Below are positions 51,422-59,643 of a DNA stretch of 64,000 bases, in pieces. The notes beneath the pieces are model-generated. The model was not told the DNA's origin. It saw only the letters and a program-made list of their open reading frames with translations, and made no database searches. The DNA is taken from the NCBI RefSeq assembly GCF_003259335.1, contig NZ_QLLL01000001.1, positions 714,406 to 778,405 of the forward strand. The letters run 5' to 3'. Made by a program: the position numbers and the translations under genes. The stretch's first letter is position 1; each line of letters starts with the position of its first letter. The DNA is from Chitinophaga skermanii. Lineage in GTDB: Bacteria > Bacteroidota > Bacteroidia > Chitinophagales > Chitinophagaceae.

Positions 51422-52714
51422 GTGTTAAGATTATTAGCAACATTACGGAAAGAATGGTTCCTGCTTACGCGGGACAAAGCAGGATTGGCATTGTTATTTA
51501 TTATGCCTGTTGTGCTTATTACCGTAATGGCGGTTATTCAAGACGCTCCTTTTAAAGATTACCAGGAAGTAAAGTTCGATATATTAACAGTCGATAACGA
51601 CCAAGGCCGGTTGGCGAAGCACATCAAAGAAGGCTTAAGCGCTAGCGGTCAATTCAATATTATCGACACACTGAACGGCGAAGTATTAACGCAAGCAGTA
51701 GCCTTGAAGAAGGTAAATGATGGCGATTATAAAATCGCGATCGTTATTCCCAAAGGTGCCACCGCCAACATCGTGAGTAACGCGAACAGCATTGTGAATA
51801 ACCTTGTGCAACGCATGGGTATGAGTAGCCAATTGCCTGTAAAAGAAAAGCAAGACTCGCTGAATGTTTGGATATACTTCGATCCCGCTGCGAAGAAAAC
51901 CTTCAAAAGTGCGATCCATCAATCGCTCGACAACTTCCTTACACAAGTAGAAACAAACATGCTGTTAGAAAGAATCCAGATGCAATTAAAAAGCAAGGAT
52001 TCTACAGCACAAGATAGCTTCCCAGCCATACAGTTGAAAGCAGTAGGCTTAAAAGAAGTAGCAACAACAACCGATCACAAACAGATCGATGTTGTTTCGA
52101 ATTCTGTACAGCACAACGTGCCAGCATGGAGCATATTCGCCATGTTCTTCATCGTTATTCCAATCGCCGGCAACATGATCCGCGAAAGAGAAGACGGTAG
52201 TTTATTGCGAATGAAATTAATCCCGGGTTCATACTTGGCTATCTTAGCAGGTAAAATGTTATTCTTCGTGGGTATTTGTGTAGTGCAATTCTACTTAATG
52301 ATCCTCGTTGGTATTTACCTTTTACCGTTAATGGGATTGCCCAAATTAGTATTAGGGCACGATCATATTGCCTCCTTTGCTACGGCTGTAAGTATTGGTT
52401 TTGCCGCTACAGCGTATGGTATTTTGGTGGGTACCTTGTTCAAAACACCGAACCAAGCCTTGAACTTTGGCGCAATTTCGATCGTGATTTTATCGGCTAT
52501 CGGCGGTATTTGGATACCGTTAGAAATTATGCCGGAACATATACAAATGTTTGGCCGAATGTCGCCGCTTAGTTGGGGACTGGATGCCATTAATGATATT
52601 TATTTAAGAGGTGGCAACTTGTGGAAGATATTGCCGGATATCGGTCGTTTAATTGGCTTAAGTTTAGCAATGTTAGGCATCGCGGCTTGGGTTGAGAAAA
52701 GACGTATTGCGTAA
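51422..52714 (+). CDS. ABC-2 type permease of flexirubin cluster
   Basis: The 430-residue permease has the ABC-2 layout: an N-terminal membrane segment (LALLFIMPVVLITVMAVIQ), a large extracytoplasmic domain (about residues 35-235), then a cluster of five membrane segments with IFAMFFIVIPIAGNMIRERE near residue 245 and GIWIPLEIMPEHIQMFGRMS, which are typical of ABC-2 transporters. The start is GTG at 51422, 10 bp after the ATPase gene. It pairs with that ATPase as the exporter of the cluster. It also resembles YhgE/Pip-type permeases in having the long loop. Export of the resorcinol or polyene is inferred. Confidence 0.9.
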   Translation: MLRLLATLRKEWFLLTRDKAGLALLFIMPVVLITVMAVIQDAPFKDYQEVKFDILTVDNDQGRLAKHIKEGLSASGQFNIIDTLNGEVLTQAVALKKVNDGDYKIAIVIPKGATANIVSNANSIVNNLVQRMGMSSQLPVKEKQDSLNVWIYFDPAAKKTFKSAIHQSLDNFLTQVETNMLLERIQMQLKSKDSTAQDSFPAIQLKAVGLKEVATTTDHKQIDVVSNSVQHNVPAWSIFAMFFIVIPIAGNMIREREDGSLLRMKLIPGSYLAILAGKMLFFVGICVVQFYLMILVGIYLLPLMGLPKLVLGHDHIASFATAVSIGFAATAYGILVGTLFKTPNQALNFGAISIVILSAIGGIWIPLEIMPEHIQMFGRMSPLSWGLDAINDIYLRGGNLWKILPDIGRLIGLSLAMLGIAAWVEKRRIA

Positions 52715-52803
52715 GCAAGTTACACATCGGGATAAACCTTTAAACCTTTATTTTAATGATAATCTCTACGGAGGAAACGAAGAAGGGATTAACCTACAAC
52801 ATT

Positions 52804-53061
52804 ATGGAAGCGTTAAAACAGCAATTGAAAGAACAAATCATTGAAGCATTGAACTTGCAAGACACTAAACCATCCGACATCGACGATAACGCGCCTTTGT
52901 TTGGTGAGGGTTTGGGTTTAGACAGTATCGATTCTTTGGAATTGATGGTTTTATTGGAAAGAAACTACAAGATTAAAGTAGAAGATCCACGCGAAGGCCG
53001 TAAAATTTTGCAAAGTGTACAGTCAATGGCTGAGTTCATTCAATCTAAACAAGTAGCCTAG
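52804..53061 (+). CDS. Acyl carrier protein
   Basis: The 85-residue acyl carrier protein holds the phosphopantetheine attachment Ser41 in GLDSIDSLELMVLLE. ATG 52804 (MEALKQQLKEQI) was chosen over an upstream opening at 52756 because it starts at the first helix of the fold. It lies between the ABC permease gene (89 bp upstream) and the ketosynthase gene (13 bp downstream). It probably carries the polyene chain of the pigment and serves the ketosynthase, the chain-length factor and possibly the BtrH-like acyltransferase. No phosphopantetheinyl transferase is in the window. Confidence 0.93.
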   Translation: MEALKQQLKEQIIEALNLQDTKPSDIDDNAPLFGEGLGLDSIDSLELMVLLERNYKIKVEDPREGRKILQSVQSMAEFIQSKQVA

Positions 53062-53074
53062 TTTGAAAGAAGCC

Positions 53075-54286
53075 ATGGGAGAGCGTGTATTTATAACCGG
53101 TGTAGGCATGATCACCGCGATTGGTGATAATGTAGCACAAAACCTGCGCAGCTTACAAGCGCAACAACCCGGTATTGGTTACACGCAGTATATCGACACA
53201 ATATATCAATCCATACTGCCGGTAGCCGAAGTAAAGCACGCTACAGCAACTTTAGCGGCAATGGCAGCATTACCGAATGGCGGCGAAGGATTTACAAGAA
53301 CTACCTTATTGGGACTTATTGCCATGCGCGAAGCATTGGCGAATGCAAACATCGAGGATGCTAGTGAAGTAGGATTTGTAAATGCTTCTACCGTTGGCGG
53401 GATGTGCGATACGGAGAATGTGTATTTTGATATTGTCGACCCTTCTAAAACAGGCTCTTTCTTACAATATGTCGACACCTTGGATTGTGCCGATTGTACG
53501 CAACGTATTGCGGATGTAGTACAATTTCAATCCCATATCTCTACCATTTCCACCGCTTGTTCATCTTCTGCCAATGCATTAATGTATGGCGCTAGGATGA
53601 TTAAGCACGGTATGTTAGAGAAAGTGGTGTGTGGTGGAACAGAAGCACTTACCCGCTTCACCATCAACGGTTTCAACTCCTTGAAGAATATCGATAAGCA
53701 ACATTGCAAACCTTTCGATCACCAACGTAACGGCCTTAACCTAGGGGAAGCGGCTGCATACTTGGTGTTGGAAAGTGAAAGTAGCGTAAAACGCAATAAC
53801 AGTACTGTGCTGGCCGAATTATCGGGGTATTGCAATACAAACGAGGCCTTTCACCCTACGTCGCCCTCTCCCGATGGTGATGGTGCTTATGAAGCCATGC
53901 AAAAAGCTTTGGCCATGAGCGGTCGTCAACTCAACGAGGTGCAATATGTGAACGTACACGGTACCGCAACATTGAACAACGACGTGTCGGAAGGAAAAGC
54001 CTTGGAACGTTTATTTGGGAGCAAAGTACCTAAATTCAGTTCCACCAAACCTTTTACAGGGCATACTTTAGCTGCCGCCGGTGCAGTAGAAGCCATCTTC
54101 TCGGTGCTAGCCATTCAACATTCCCTTATCTACCCGAATCTTAACTTTTCGGAGCGAATGGAAGAATTGAATATCTCACCCGAAACCCAATTACTCGAAA
54201 ACTATACTGTCGATAACGTCATTTCCAATTCATTTGGATTCGGCGGGAACAATGCGTCGCTGGTGATTAGCAGCGCACAGCTTTAA
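53075..54286 (+). CDS. Beta-ketoacyl-ACP synthase (KS alpha)
   Basis: The 403-residue ketosynthase of the FabF type extends chains on the ACP. The catalytic triad is intact: Cys162 in STACSSSANALM, His295 in VNVHGTATLNND and His330 in PFTGHTLAAAG. ATG 53075 is preferred; a TTG four codons earlier is possible. It is followed 11 bp later by a homologue that has lost the catalytic residues, so the two probably form a KS/chain-length-factor heterodimer as in aryl polyene and type II polyketide systems. The role in making the flexirubin polyene chain is inferred from position. Confidence 0.92.
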   Translation: MGERVFITGVGMITAIGDNVAQNLRSLQAQQPGIGYTQYIDTIYQSILPVAEVKHATATLAAMAALPNGGEGFTRTTLLGLIAMREALANANIEDASEVGFVNASTVGGMCDTENVYFDIVDPSKTGSFLQYVDTLDCADCTQRIADVVQFQSHISTISTACSSSANALMYGARMIKHGMLEKVVCGGTEALTRFTINGFNSLKNIDKQHCKPFDHQRNGLNLGEAAAYLVLESESSVKRNNSTVLAELSGYCNTNEAFHPTSPSPDGDGAYEAMQKALAMSGRQLNEVQYVNVHGTATLNNDVSEGKALERLFGSKVPKFSSTKPFTGHTLAAAGAVEAIFSVLAIQHSLIYPNLNFSERMEELNISPETQLLENYTVDNVISNSFGFGGNNASLVISSAQL

Positions 54287-54297
54287 TTTTTATACCC

Positions 54298-55356
54298 ATG
54301 CTCAATAAATGTTACATACAAGCTACTAGTGCTATTTCGCCACAACATACGTTCGAGGGCGAGTTTCACACGCAGCCTTTTGTAGCAAGTACCCGTAATT
54401 TGTTAAACGTGATTGAACCTAATTATAGCGGTTTTATCTCGCCGAATAATTTACGCCGTATGAGCAGGTTGTTGAAAATTGGGCAAACAGCCGCATTGAA
54501 GTGCTTAGTGGGTAGCGAGTTTCCTGTGCCTGGTGCTATTATTACCGGTACAGGTAAAGGTAGCTTGCACGATACGGAGAAGTTCCTAAAGAACATCCGC
54601 GAATACGAGGAAACAGCCTTGAACCCTACGCCATTTATCCAGTCGACTTACAATGCTGTGAACGGGTTAATTGCTTTGCAACAGAAGTGCACGAGTTATA
54701 ACAATACATTTGTGCACCGTGGTTTTTCTTTCGAAAGCGCATTGCAAGATACCCTCATGCAATTACAAGAAGGTGTAGAATCGGTGTTGGTGGGTTCATT
54801 TGAAGAAATGTCGGAAGAGCACTTCTATATTAAAGGCCGGATCGGCCATTGGAAAGAAGGTGCCACTAATGAAACATTCTTGGCCGATAACCAAACTACG
54901 GGCAGCATTGCCGGCGAAGGTTCGGCGTACTTCTTAGTAACAGCAAAACCAGCCTCGCGTAACTTGGCCGTTATCGAAGGCGTGGAAATGGTGTACAAGC
55001 CAACAACAGAACAGCTGGGAAACAGGCTGCAGAAATTCCTTGCCCAACATGGTAATCCCACAATAGATGTTTTATTAACTGGCGAAAATGGCGATGCTAA
55101 TTTTGCACACTATTATCAATATCTCCACCAACAATTCTCTCCATCTACCACCATAATTCCTTTTAAACAATTGTGTGGCGAGTATGATACGGCAAGTTCA
55201 TTTGCTACTTGGTTAGCAACAGAAATACTCGTGCATCAATCGTTACCATTAAGCTTACAGGCTTATAATACAGCAAGCTTGCAAAACGTACAACATGTGT
55301 TGATTTACAATAACTTCATGGGAGAACAGCATAGCTTTATTTTATTGTCTAAATAA
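54298..55356 (+). CDS. Ketosynthase-like protein without catalytic residues (chain-length-factor-like)
   Basis: The 352-residue protein is homologous in layout to the preceding ketosynthase but shorter. Its catalytic-Cys region reads SYNNTFVHRGFSFESAL with no Cys, and the usual HGT and GH histidine motifs are absent. Segments such as AIITGTGKGSLHDTEKFL and VNGLIALQQKC and the GSIAGEGSAYFLV loop still show the thiolase fold. This suits a chain-length-factor role in a heterodimer with the upstream KS. It starts 11 bp after the KS gene and ends the cluster as seen here. It could instead be a decayed second ketosynthase. Confidence 0.78.
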   Translation: MLNKCYIQATSAISPQHTFEGEFHTQPFVASTRNLLNVIEPNYSGFISPNNLRRMSRLLKIGQTAALKCLVGSEFPVPGAIITGTGKGSLHDTEKFLKNIREYEETALNPTPFIQSTYNAVNGLIALQQKCTSYNNTFVHRGFSFESALQDTLMQLQEGVESVLVGSFEEMSEEHFYIKGRIGHWKEGATNETFLADNQTTGSIAGEGSAYFLVTAKPASRNLAVIEGVEMVYKPTTEQLGNRLQKFLAQHGNPTIDVLLTGENGDANFAHYYQYLHQQFSPSTTIIPFKQLCGEYDTASSFATWLATEILVHQSLPLSLQAYNTASLQNVQHVLIYNNFMGEQHSFILLSK

Positions 55357-55378
55357 TAATTGATGCATCAATAAAAGA

Positions 55379-55405
55379 GAAAGCCCCCGCAATGCAGAGG
55401 CTTTC
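55379..55405. terminator. Possible terminator between cluster end and M14 peptidase gene
   Basis: A 7-bp stem (GAAAGCC/GGCTTTC) with a 13-nt loop lies between convergent genes. Its T-rich tail is poor, so support is modest. Confidence 0.4.
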
Positions 55406-55429
55406 AATTAATTGATATAGCAAATATTG

Positions 55430-57163
55430 TTATTTCACCAAGCGGTAAACTGGGTAACGCATGAAACCTGGTTCATTATAAGGTGAATTACGGTATACGA
55501 AATTCAACTGTGCACTAGCACTTTTCGCAAAGGCCGTATCTTGTTTTTTCTTCTCTTCCAAAGCTGTTTGTAACTCGGGGTGTTGCTTGAAATATTCGTA
55601 CCCTGTATCTTCAAACACGTAGCTAGAATACCCTTCTTTTTGACCAAGAATAGCATCAAAGAAATTCCAGTTAAAGAATGAATCTGGGCCTGTTGGTTCA
55701 AGCGTTTCTATTAGGTAACGGTTAGCCACTTGGTTCATTGGAATGATATAATCGCCTTTATGGAACGCGATACGTTCTTTTTGCGCGGTTACTTTCGTGC
55801 CATTGTGGATATAATGTTTCTCATATGGGCGTTGCGGCGTATTGTAGTTATCGATACGGTAGGCTTCCACCTCGATAGTTGTATCTTTTTCCAACCGTTG
55901 CATTTGCACCTTGTTACCTTTCAGCAAGTCAATAACTGCCCACCAACCTTGCGGGATAATGTAGGCATCGGGTTTCGATACGAAGTTACCGGCATTGAAA
56001 TAGTTGAAGAACTTAATGTTACGCACATATGGTTTCGAGCGATCGTAGTATAGGCGTGGTAAACCTGAGATATCACTTGGCTTTTTGGTAGCGGTATATC
56101 CTTTGAATTCGCGCTCGCTATATTTCGTCATATCCTCTTTCCAAGTAAGTGGAAATTGTTGTTGTGTTTTCACCGATTGCTTCGTTTGTTCACGCAGTTG
56201 CTTAATCTTTTCGCTATTCACGCTGGTGAATTCGATGAAAGATTCCATCAAAGCGTACGTAGCTTCCACGCGTTGTTTGTAAGGTTTTAGCATGTGTGTT
56301 TCTGGTACGAAACCAAAGGTGTGGAAAAGCGAGGTGTAACCGCTGGAATAACGGGGGCCATCGGCATATTCAATCCATCCGCTATCGGGCGTTTCGCCGA
56401 AGTGGTTTACATAGGGGATCAAATCGTAGCCTTTCGCTTTCATCAGCTTGTACAAGCCGGGTTCAAACGCTTTGTTCATGAACTCCCCCATTACGCCACC
56501 TAGCTTGTCGTGCTGTGTGCAGAGCAAGGTAATGATATGTTGATAATCGGCGCCGTTGCTCACGTGGTTATCAATAAACACGTCGGGGTCGGTCATTTGG
56601 TAAATTTTATGGAAAACACGGGCATTCTTAGAATCTGCTTTGATAAAATCCCTGTTAAGATCGAGATTTTGTGCATTGCCACGGGAACCGAATTCATCGG
56701 GGCCGTTTTGATCTACGCGGTAGTAAGGCGTTCTGTTTAAGCTTCCGCCAATATTGTATAAGGGAATAACAGCGAGTACGATGTTATTCGGTAATTTCTT
56801 TTTGCCGAGGGCGAGGTCGCGCAGTAGCATCATCGATGCGTCGATGCCATCTGGCTCACCGGGATGTATGCCGTTATTGATGAGGATCACCCGCTTATTT
56901 TTCTTCTTTAACGAAGCGAAATCGAAATCCCCATCCGCAGAATAGATGGTTAAGTGCAATGGGTAACCGGCATCTGTTTCGCCTACTTCGATGGTTTTGA
57001 TTTGGTTGAACTTTTTATCGAGCATCTTGTGATAAGCGATGGTCTCGAAATAAGTAGCCGTTTCACGGGCATTGGTACGCTCGTAGCGCGTGGTTAGATC
57101 TTGTGCAACCGCTGTAGAAGCCGAGAGCGCCAACAGCAACGTTGCCGTTAAAAAACTTTTCAT
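55430..57163 (-). CDS. Exported M14-family metallocarboxypeptidase-like protein
   Basis: The 577-residue protein has a signal peptide (MKSFLTATLLLALSASTAVAQ) and an M14 zinc peptidase domain. Zinc-site motifs are HPGE near residue 98 (in NNGIHPGEPDGI), and the distal His in FIDNHVSNG near residue 200, with LDLNRDFIKADS, a typical M14 substrate-site segment, between them. The extra C-terminal 250 residues are common in Bacteroidota members. It is likely to cleave peptides in the periplasm or outside the cell. It is convergent with the flexirubin cluster. The catalytic Glu was not pinned down by eye, so activity is probable rather than certain. Confidence 0.9.
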   Translation of the reverse strand: MKSFLTATLLLALSASTAVAQDLTTRYERTNARETATYFETIAYHKMLDKKFNQIKTIEVGETDAGYPLHLTIYSADGDFDFASLKKKNKRVILINNGIHPGEPDGIDASMMLLRDLALGKKKLPNNIVLAVIPLYNIGGSLNRTPYYRVDQNGPDEFGSRGNAQNLDLNRDFIKADSKNARVFHKIYQMTDPDVFIDNHVSNGADYQHIITLLCTQHDKLGGVMGEFMNKAFEPGLYKLMKAKGYDLIPYVNHFGETPDSGWIEYADGPRYSSGYTSLFHTFGFVPETHMLKPYKQRVEATYALMESFIEFTSVNSEKIKQLREQTKQSVKTQQQFPLTWKEDMTKYSEREFKGYTATKKPSDISGLPRLYYDRSKPYVRNIKFFNYFNAGNFVSKPDAYIIPQGWWAVIDLLKGNKVQMQRLEKDTTIEVEAYRIDNYNTPQRPYEKHYIHNGTKVTAQKERIAFHKGDYIIPMNQVANRYLIETLEPTGPDSFFNWNFFDAILGQKEGYSSYVFEDTGYEYFKQHPELQTALEEKKKQDTAFAKSASAQLNFVYRNSPYNEPGFMRYPVYRLVK

Positions 57164-57309
57164 GTGGGTAAATTACAATTCCACCTCAAATAATAGAAAA
57201 CGATTTGAAGAATGGTTATAGTACTGGATGTAATCGTCGATTGATTGGCTATTGGGCGGTAGTTGTGTCACTCATTTGTACTGTTGAGTGGCTATTGGAG
57301 GTATGGTAT

Positions 57310-57317
57310 TAATTTTG
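57310..57317 (+). promoter_or_regulatory. -7 promoter element of MORN-like gene
   Basis: TAATTTTG matches TAnnTTTG, 31 bp before the ATG at 57349. Confidence 0.5.
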
Positions 57318-57348
57318 CATATTACATCCACCTAACTATACCCATACT

Positions 57349-58362
57349 ATGAAACACTACTTCTTCCCGGATGCTTTTAAGCAATTCAACGACCCGCAAT
57401 TTTCTGAAATAGATAACCAATTGTATTATGCTGAAGCACCTTTTACAGGTGTGCAGTTGGGGGTATTCTCTTATAAAGAATTTAAGAATGGTTATTTACA
57501 TGGCCGCTTCATCCTTTTTGAGGGTAAGTTTCCTAAAGAGATTGGTATGTACAAAGATGGAGAAATTGATTGGATGGTTTCGTTTAATGGTACAACAAAA
57601 CCTGTTAGTACAGTGGGAAGAGCTCCATTCCCTGTACTTTATGAAATGGATGTAGACACAAGAGATAGTCATGAAATCATTTTGCATTACAATGTACAAG
57701 AAGGAATCATGTTTGGGGGATATGACTATACCGAAATTCAAGACTACGTAAATGATGGTTTATATGTTTATTTTCATAGAAATGGCTATGTAAGGGAAAT
57801 TAGGTTTAATTATAACGGAACTTTGCCAGCAAACAAGCATATAGGAGAAAATTCTCATGTTGACTTAACCTTAAGTGATAAGGGCATATTGCGAACATCG
57901 GAAAGTGAGGTGGAGGGATGGTTTGCTGCTAATCCTAATAGTATTCCAACAGAAAGTATACATGTGGGTTATTATCAAACAAGGGAGGCGAAGTATAAAG
58001 AAATAACTAAAATAAACCCTTATGAAGGGGAAAGAAATGGTGTTTACTTTAATAAAGTAGGGGATTGGATTGTAACCACAGAGTATACAGGTGATTGGCC
58101 AGCAACTAATATAGTTGTCAATGATGAAGTATTTGAATCATCCATTTATGAGTTATTGACCGAAGAAACGCCGGAGCATGTTCCAGAATTTGCGCATGAA
58201 TACTTACACCGCGATGGCGAAATTGCTGTTATAGAGGAATATTTAAACCAATGTAAGCATGCAGACCGGGAAAAGTACGACCGGATAATAGCCATCATTA
58301 GAGATCACCACGATAAAGATGTGCGGGATATGGTAGAAAGAGTAGAGCGTGTACCTAAATAG
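57349..58362 (+). CDS. MORN/YwqK-like repeat protein, larger paralogue
   Basis: The 337-residue cytoplasmic protein contains MORN-like segments: YYAEAPFTGVQLGVFSYKEF then NGYLHGRFILFEG and a second copy in IQDYVNDGLYVYFHRNGYV. The C-terminal 60 residues (HRDGEIAVIEEYLNQCKHAD) form a separate helical region. The GxxxGxF and YxxGxxxG pattern resembles YwqK-type antitoxins and MORN immunity-like proteins, but no toxin gene is seen beside it. The next gene is a shorter paralogue sharing the same opening motif. The codon usage looks more AT-rich than in the neighbouring housekeeping genes, which would fit a recent arrival. Function is unknown. Confidence 0.65.
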   Translation: MKHYFFPDAFKQFNDPQFSEIDNQLYYAEAPFTGVQLGVFSYKEFKNGYLHGRFILFEGKFPKEIGMYKDGEIDWMVSFNGTTKPVSTVGRAPFPVLYEMDVDTRDSHEIILHYNVQEGIMFGGYDYTEIQDYVNDGLYVYFHRNGYVREIRFNYNGTLPANKHIGENSHVDLTLSDKGILRTSESEVEGWFAANPNSIPTESIHVGYYQTREAKYKEITKINPYEGERNGVYFNKVGDWIVTTEYTGDWPATNIVVNDEVFESSIYELLTEETPEHVPEFAHEYLHRDGEIAVIEEYLNQCKHADREKYDRIIAIIRDHHDKDVRDMVERVERVPK

Positions 58363-58400
58363 GTACGGGAATTGCAAGAAAGCATAAACTAGTTCGAAAC

Positions 58401-58967
58401 ATGACAAAAGAAGAAGTCCATATCATACGAGATAGCGACCCTGCTTTATCATATAAAGGGGCGTGTTTGTATTATGATGAAACCCCATTCAGCGGTATCG
58501 TCAAAGGAACATTCGCGTACCAAGAGTTCGAGACTGGTTTGCCCCATAATCGCCATATTCGCCTACATCCCAATGGGGAAGTGGCCCTATTAGCCCGTTA
58601 TTTTACAGGAAAGCCTACCATGCATTACGAATTTTCTGCAACTGGGGAATTGAATCCAGCTACTTATATAGCGTACAATACTTTTCCAGATTATAGCCTA
58701 CACAATGTGAAGAATGCGCAACATCCAGGATTTTTCCAAGGTGAATTGGGTCGTTTGGAGTATGAAAAAGAGGTATTTACGGGCGTTAAGGTGGGGAATT
58801 ATGCTTATTGGGAGTATAGCGTCGGGCTTTTAGATGAACTTCACGTAGAATTCCATCAAAATGGAGAGTTGGCTAAAGTGGGAAAATATGATATGGCAGA
58901 AAAGCAATGGGAGGTCAATTTCTATGACAACGGGGAGTTGGTGAATACTGGGAAAACAAAAGCCTAA
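58401..58967 (+). CDS. MORN/YwqK-like repeat protein, smaller paralogue
   Basis: The 188-residue protein shares the YYDETPFSGIVKGTFAYQEF opening motif and GLPHNRHIRLHPNGEV repeat with the upstream gene and repeats the motif in VFTGVKVGNYAYWEYSVGLLD. Two MORN-like units are therefore visible. The genes are 38 bp apart on the same strand and are clearly tandem duplicates with divergence. No signal peptide is present. A cytoplasmic immunity or antitoxin role is a possibility suggested by the YwqK similarity, not a demonstrated one. Confidence 0.65.
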   Translation: MTKEEVHIIRDSDPALSYKGACLYYDETPFSGIVKGTFAYQEFETGLPHNRHIRLHPNGEVALLARYFTGKPTMHYEFSATGELNPATYIAYNTFPDYSLHNVKNAQHPGFFQGELGRLEYEKEVFTGVKVGNYAYWEYSVGLLDELHVEFHQNGELAKVGKYDMAEKQWEVNFYDNGELVNTGKTKA

Positions 58968-59049
58968 AGAACCATCCTTCCGTTCGAATGTGCGACGCAA
59001 GAAAAGCTAAATGCTTAATAACCAGTTGGTTAAATATACTTACAACAAA

Positions 59050-59084
59050 CTAAAAAAGCTCTTCCTACATGAAATAGGAAGAGC
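59050..59084 (-). terminator. Rho-independent terminator of rpsT
   Basis: A perfect 10-bp stem (GCTCTTCCTA and complement) is followed by a T run on the minus strand. Confidence 0.92.
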
Positions 59085-59115
59085 CTAAATATAGTTTGAA
59101 TTCAAAAAACTAAGC

Positions 59116-59370
59116 TTATGCTAAAGTGTTAACTTTTTTAGTCAACTTGCTTTTCAAGTTAGCTGCTTTGTTTTTGTGAATAACATTGCGTTTAGCCAAT
59201 TTGTCAATCAAAGAAAGCACGCCTGGTAAATCTTTCTCAGCTGCTGCTTTATCAGTGATAGCTTTGATATCACGGATGGCATTACGGGTTGTTTTACCGT
59301 AGTAACGGTTACGCTCATTACGCTTTGTTGCTTGACGTACGTCTTTTTTCGTTGCTTTATGGTTTGCCAT
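59116..59370 (-). CDS. rpsT: Ribosomal protein S20
   Basis: The 84-residue basic protein is S20, which binds 16S rRNA in the small subunit. The sequence MANHKATKKDVRQATKRNER, the RNAIRDIKAITDKA segment and the C-terminal GVLSLIDKLAKRNVIHKNKAANLKSKLTKKV match the family, including its NxxHKNKAxxxKSKL ending. Length is normal. A clear -7 promoter element (TACCTTTG at 59396-59403, minus strand) lies 25 bp upstream and a strong terminator follows, so it is a single-gene unit. It is divergent from sucA. Confidence 0.97.
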   Translation of the reverse strand: MANHKATKKDVRQATKRNERNRYYGKTTRNAIRDIKAITDKAAAEKDLPGVLSLIDKLAKRNVIHKNKAANLKSKLTKKVNTLA

Positions 59371-59395
59371 TGTTAAATTTTCAAGTTTCGGACGG

Positions 59396-59403
59396 CAAAG
59401 GTA
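59396..59403 (-). promoter_or_regulatory. -7 promoter element of rpsT
   Basis: The minus strand reads TACCTTTG, an exact TAnnTTTG, 25 bp before the rpsT start. Confidence 0.6.
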
Positions 59404-59643
59404 ACACTTTTTATTTTATAAAAAAATAAAATCCTCTTTCTTTTACCGCATTGCTATCCGTAGATGTTTAAAAAACGAATTATGAGCTGCAAATATAAGG
59501 CAAAGTTAAAAACATGTAATGAACTAATTTTTTACTATCTGGTTATCAAAAAACGAGCGATATTTGCAATCCCGTATCATATATATTATAAGATACGTTA
59601 GAAAAGTATTTGAATCAAGGACTAAGCTAAATTAACGTTGTAA

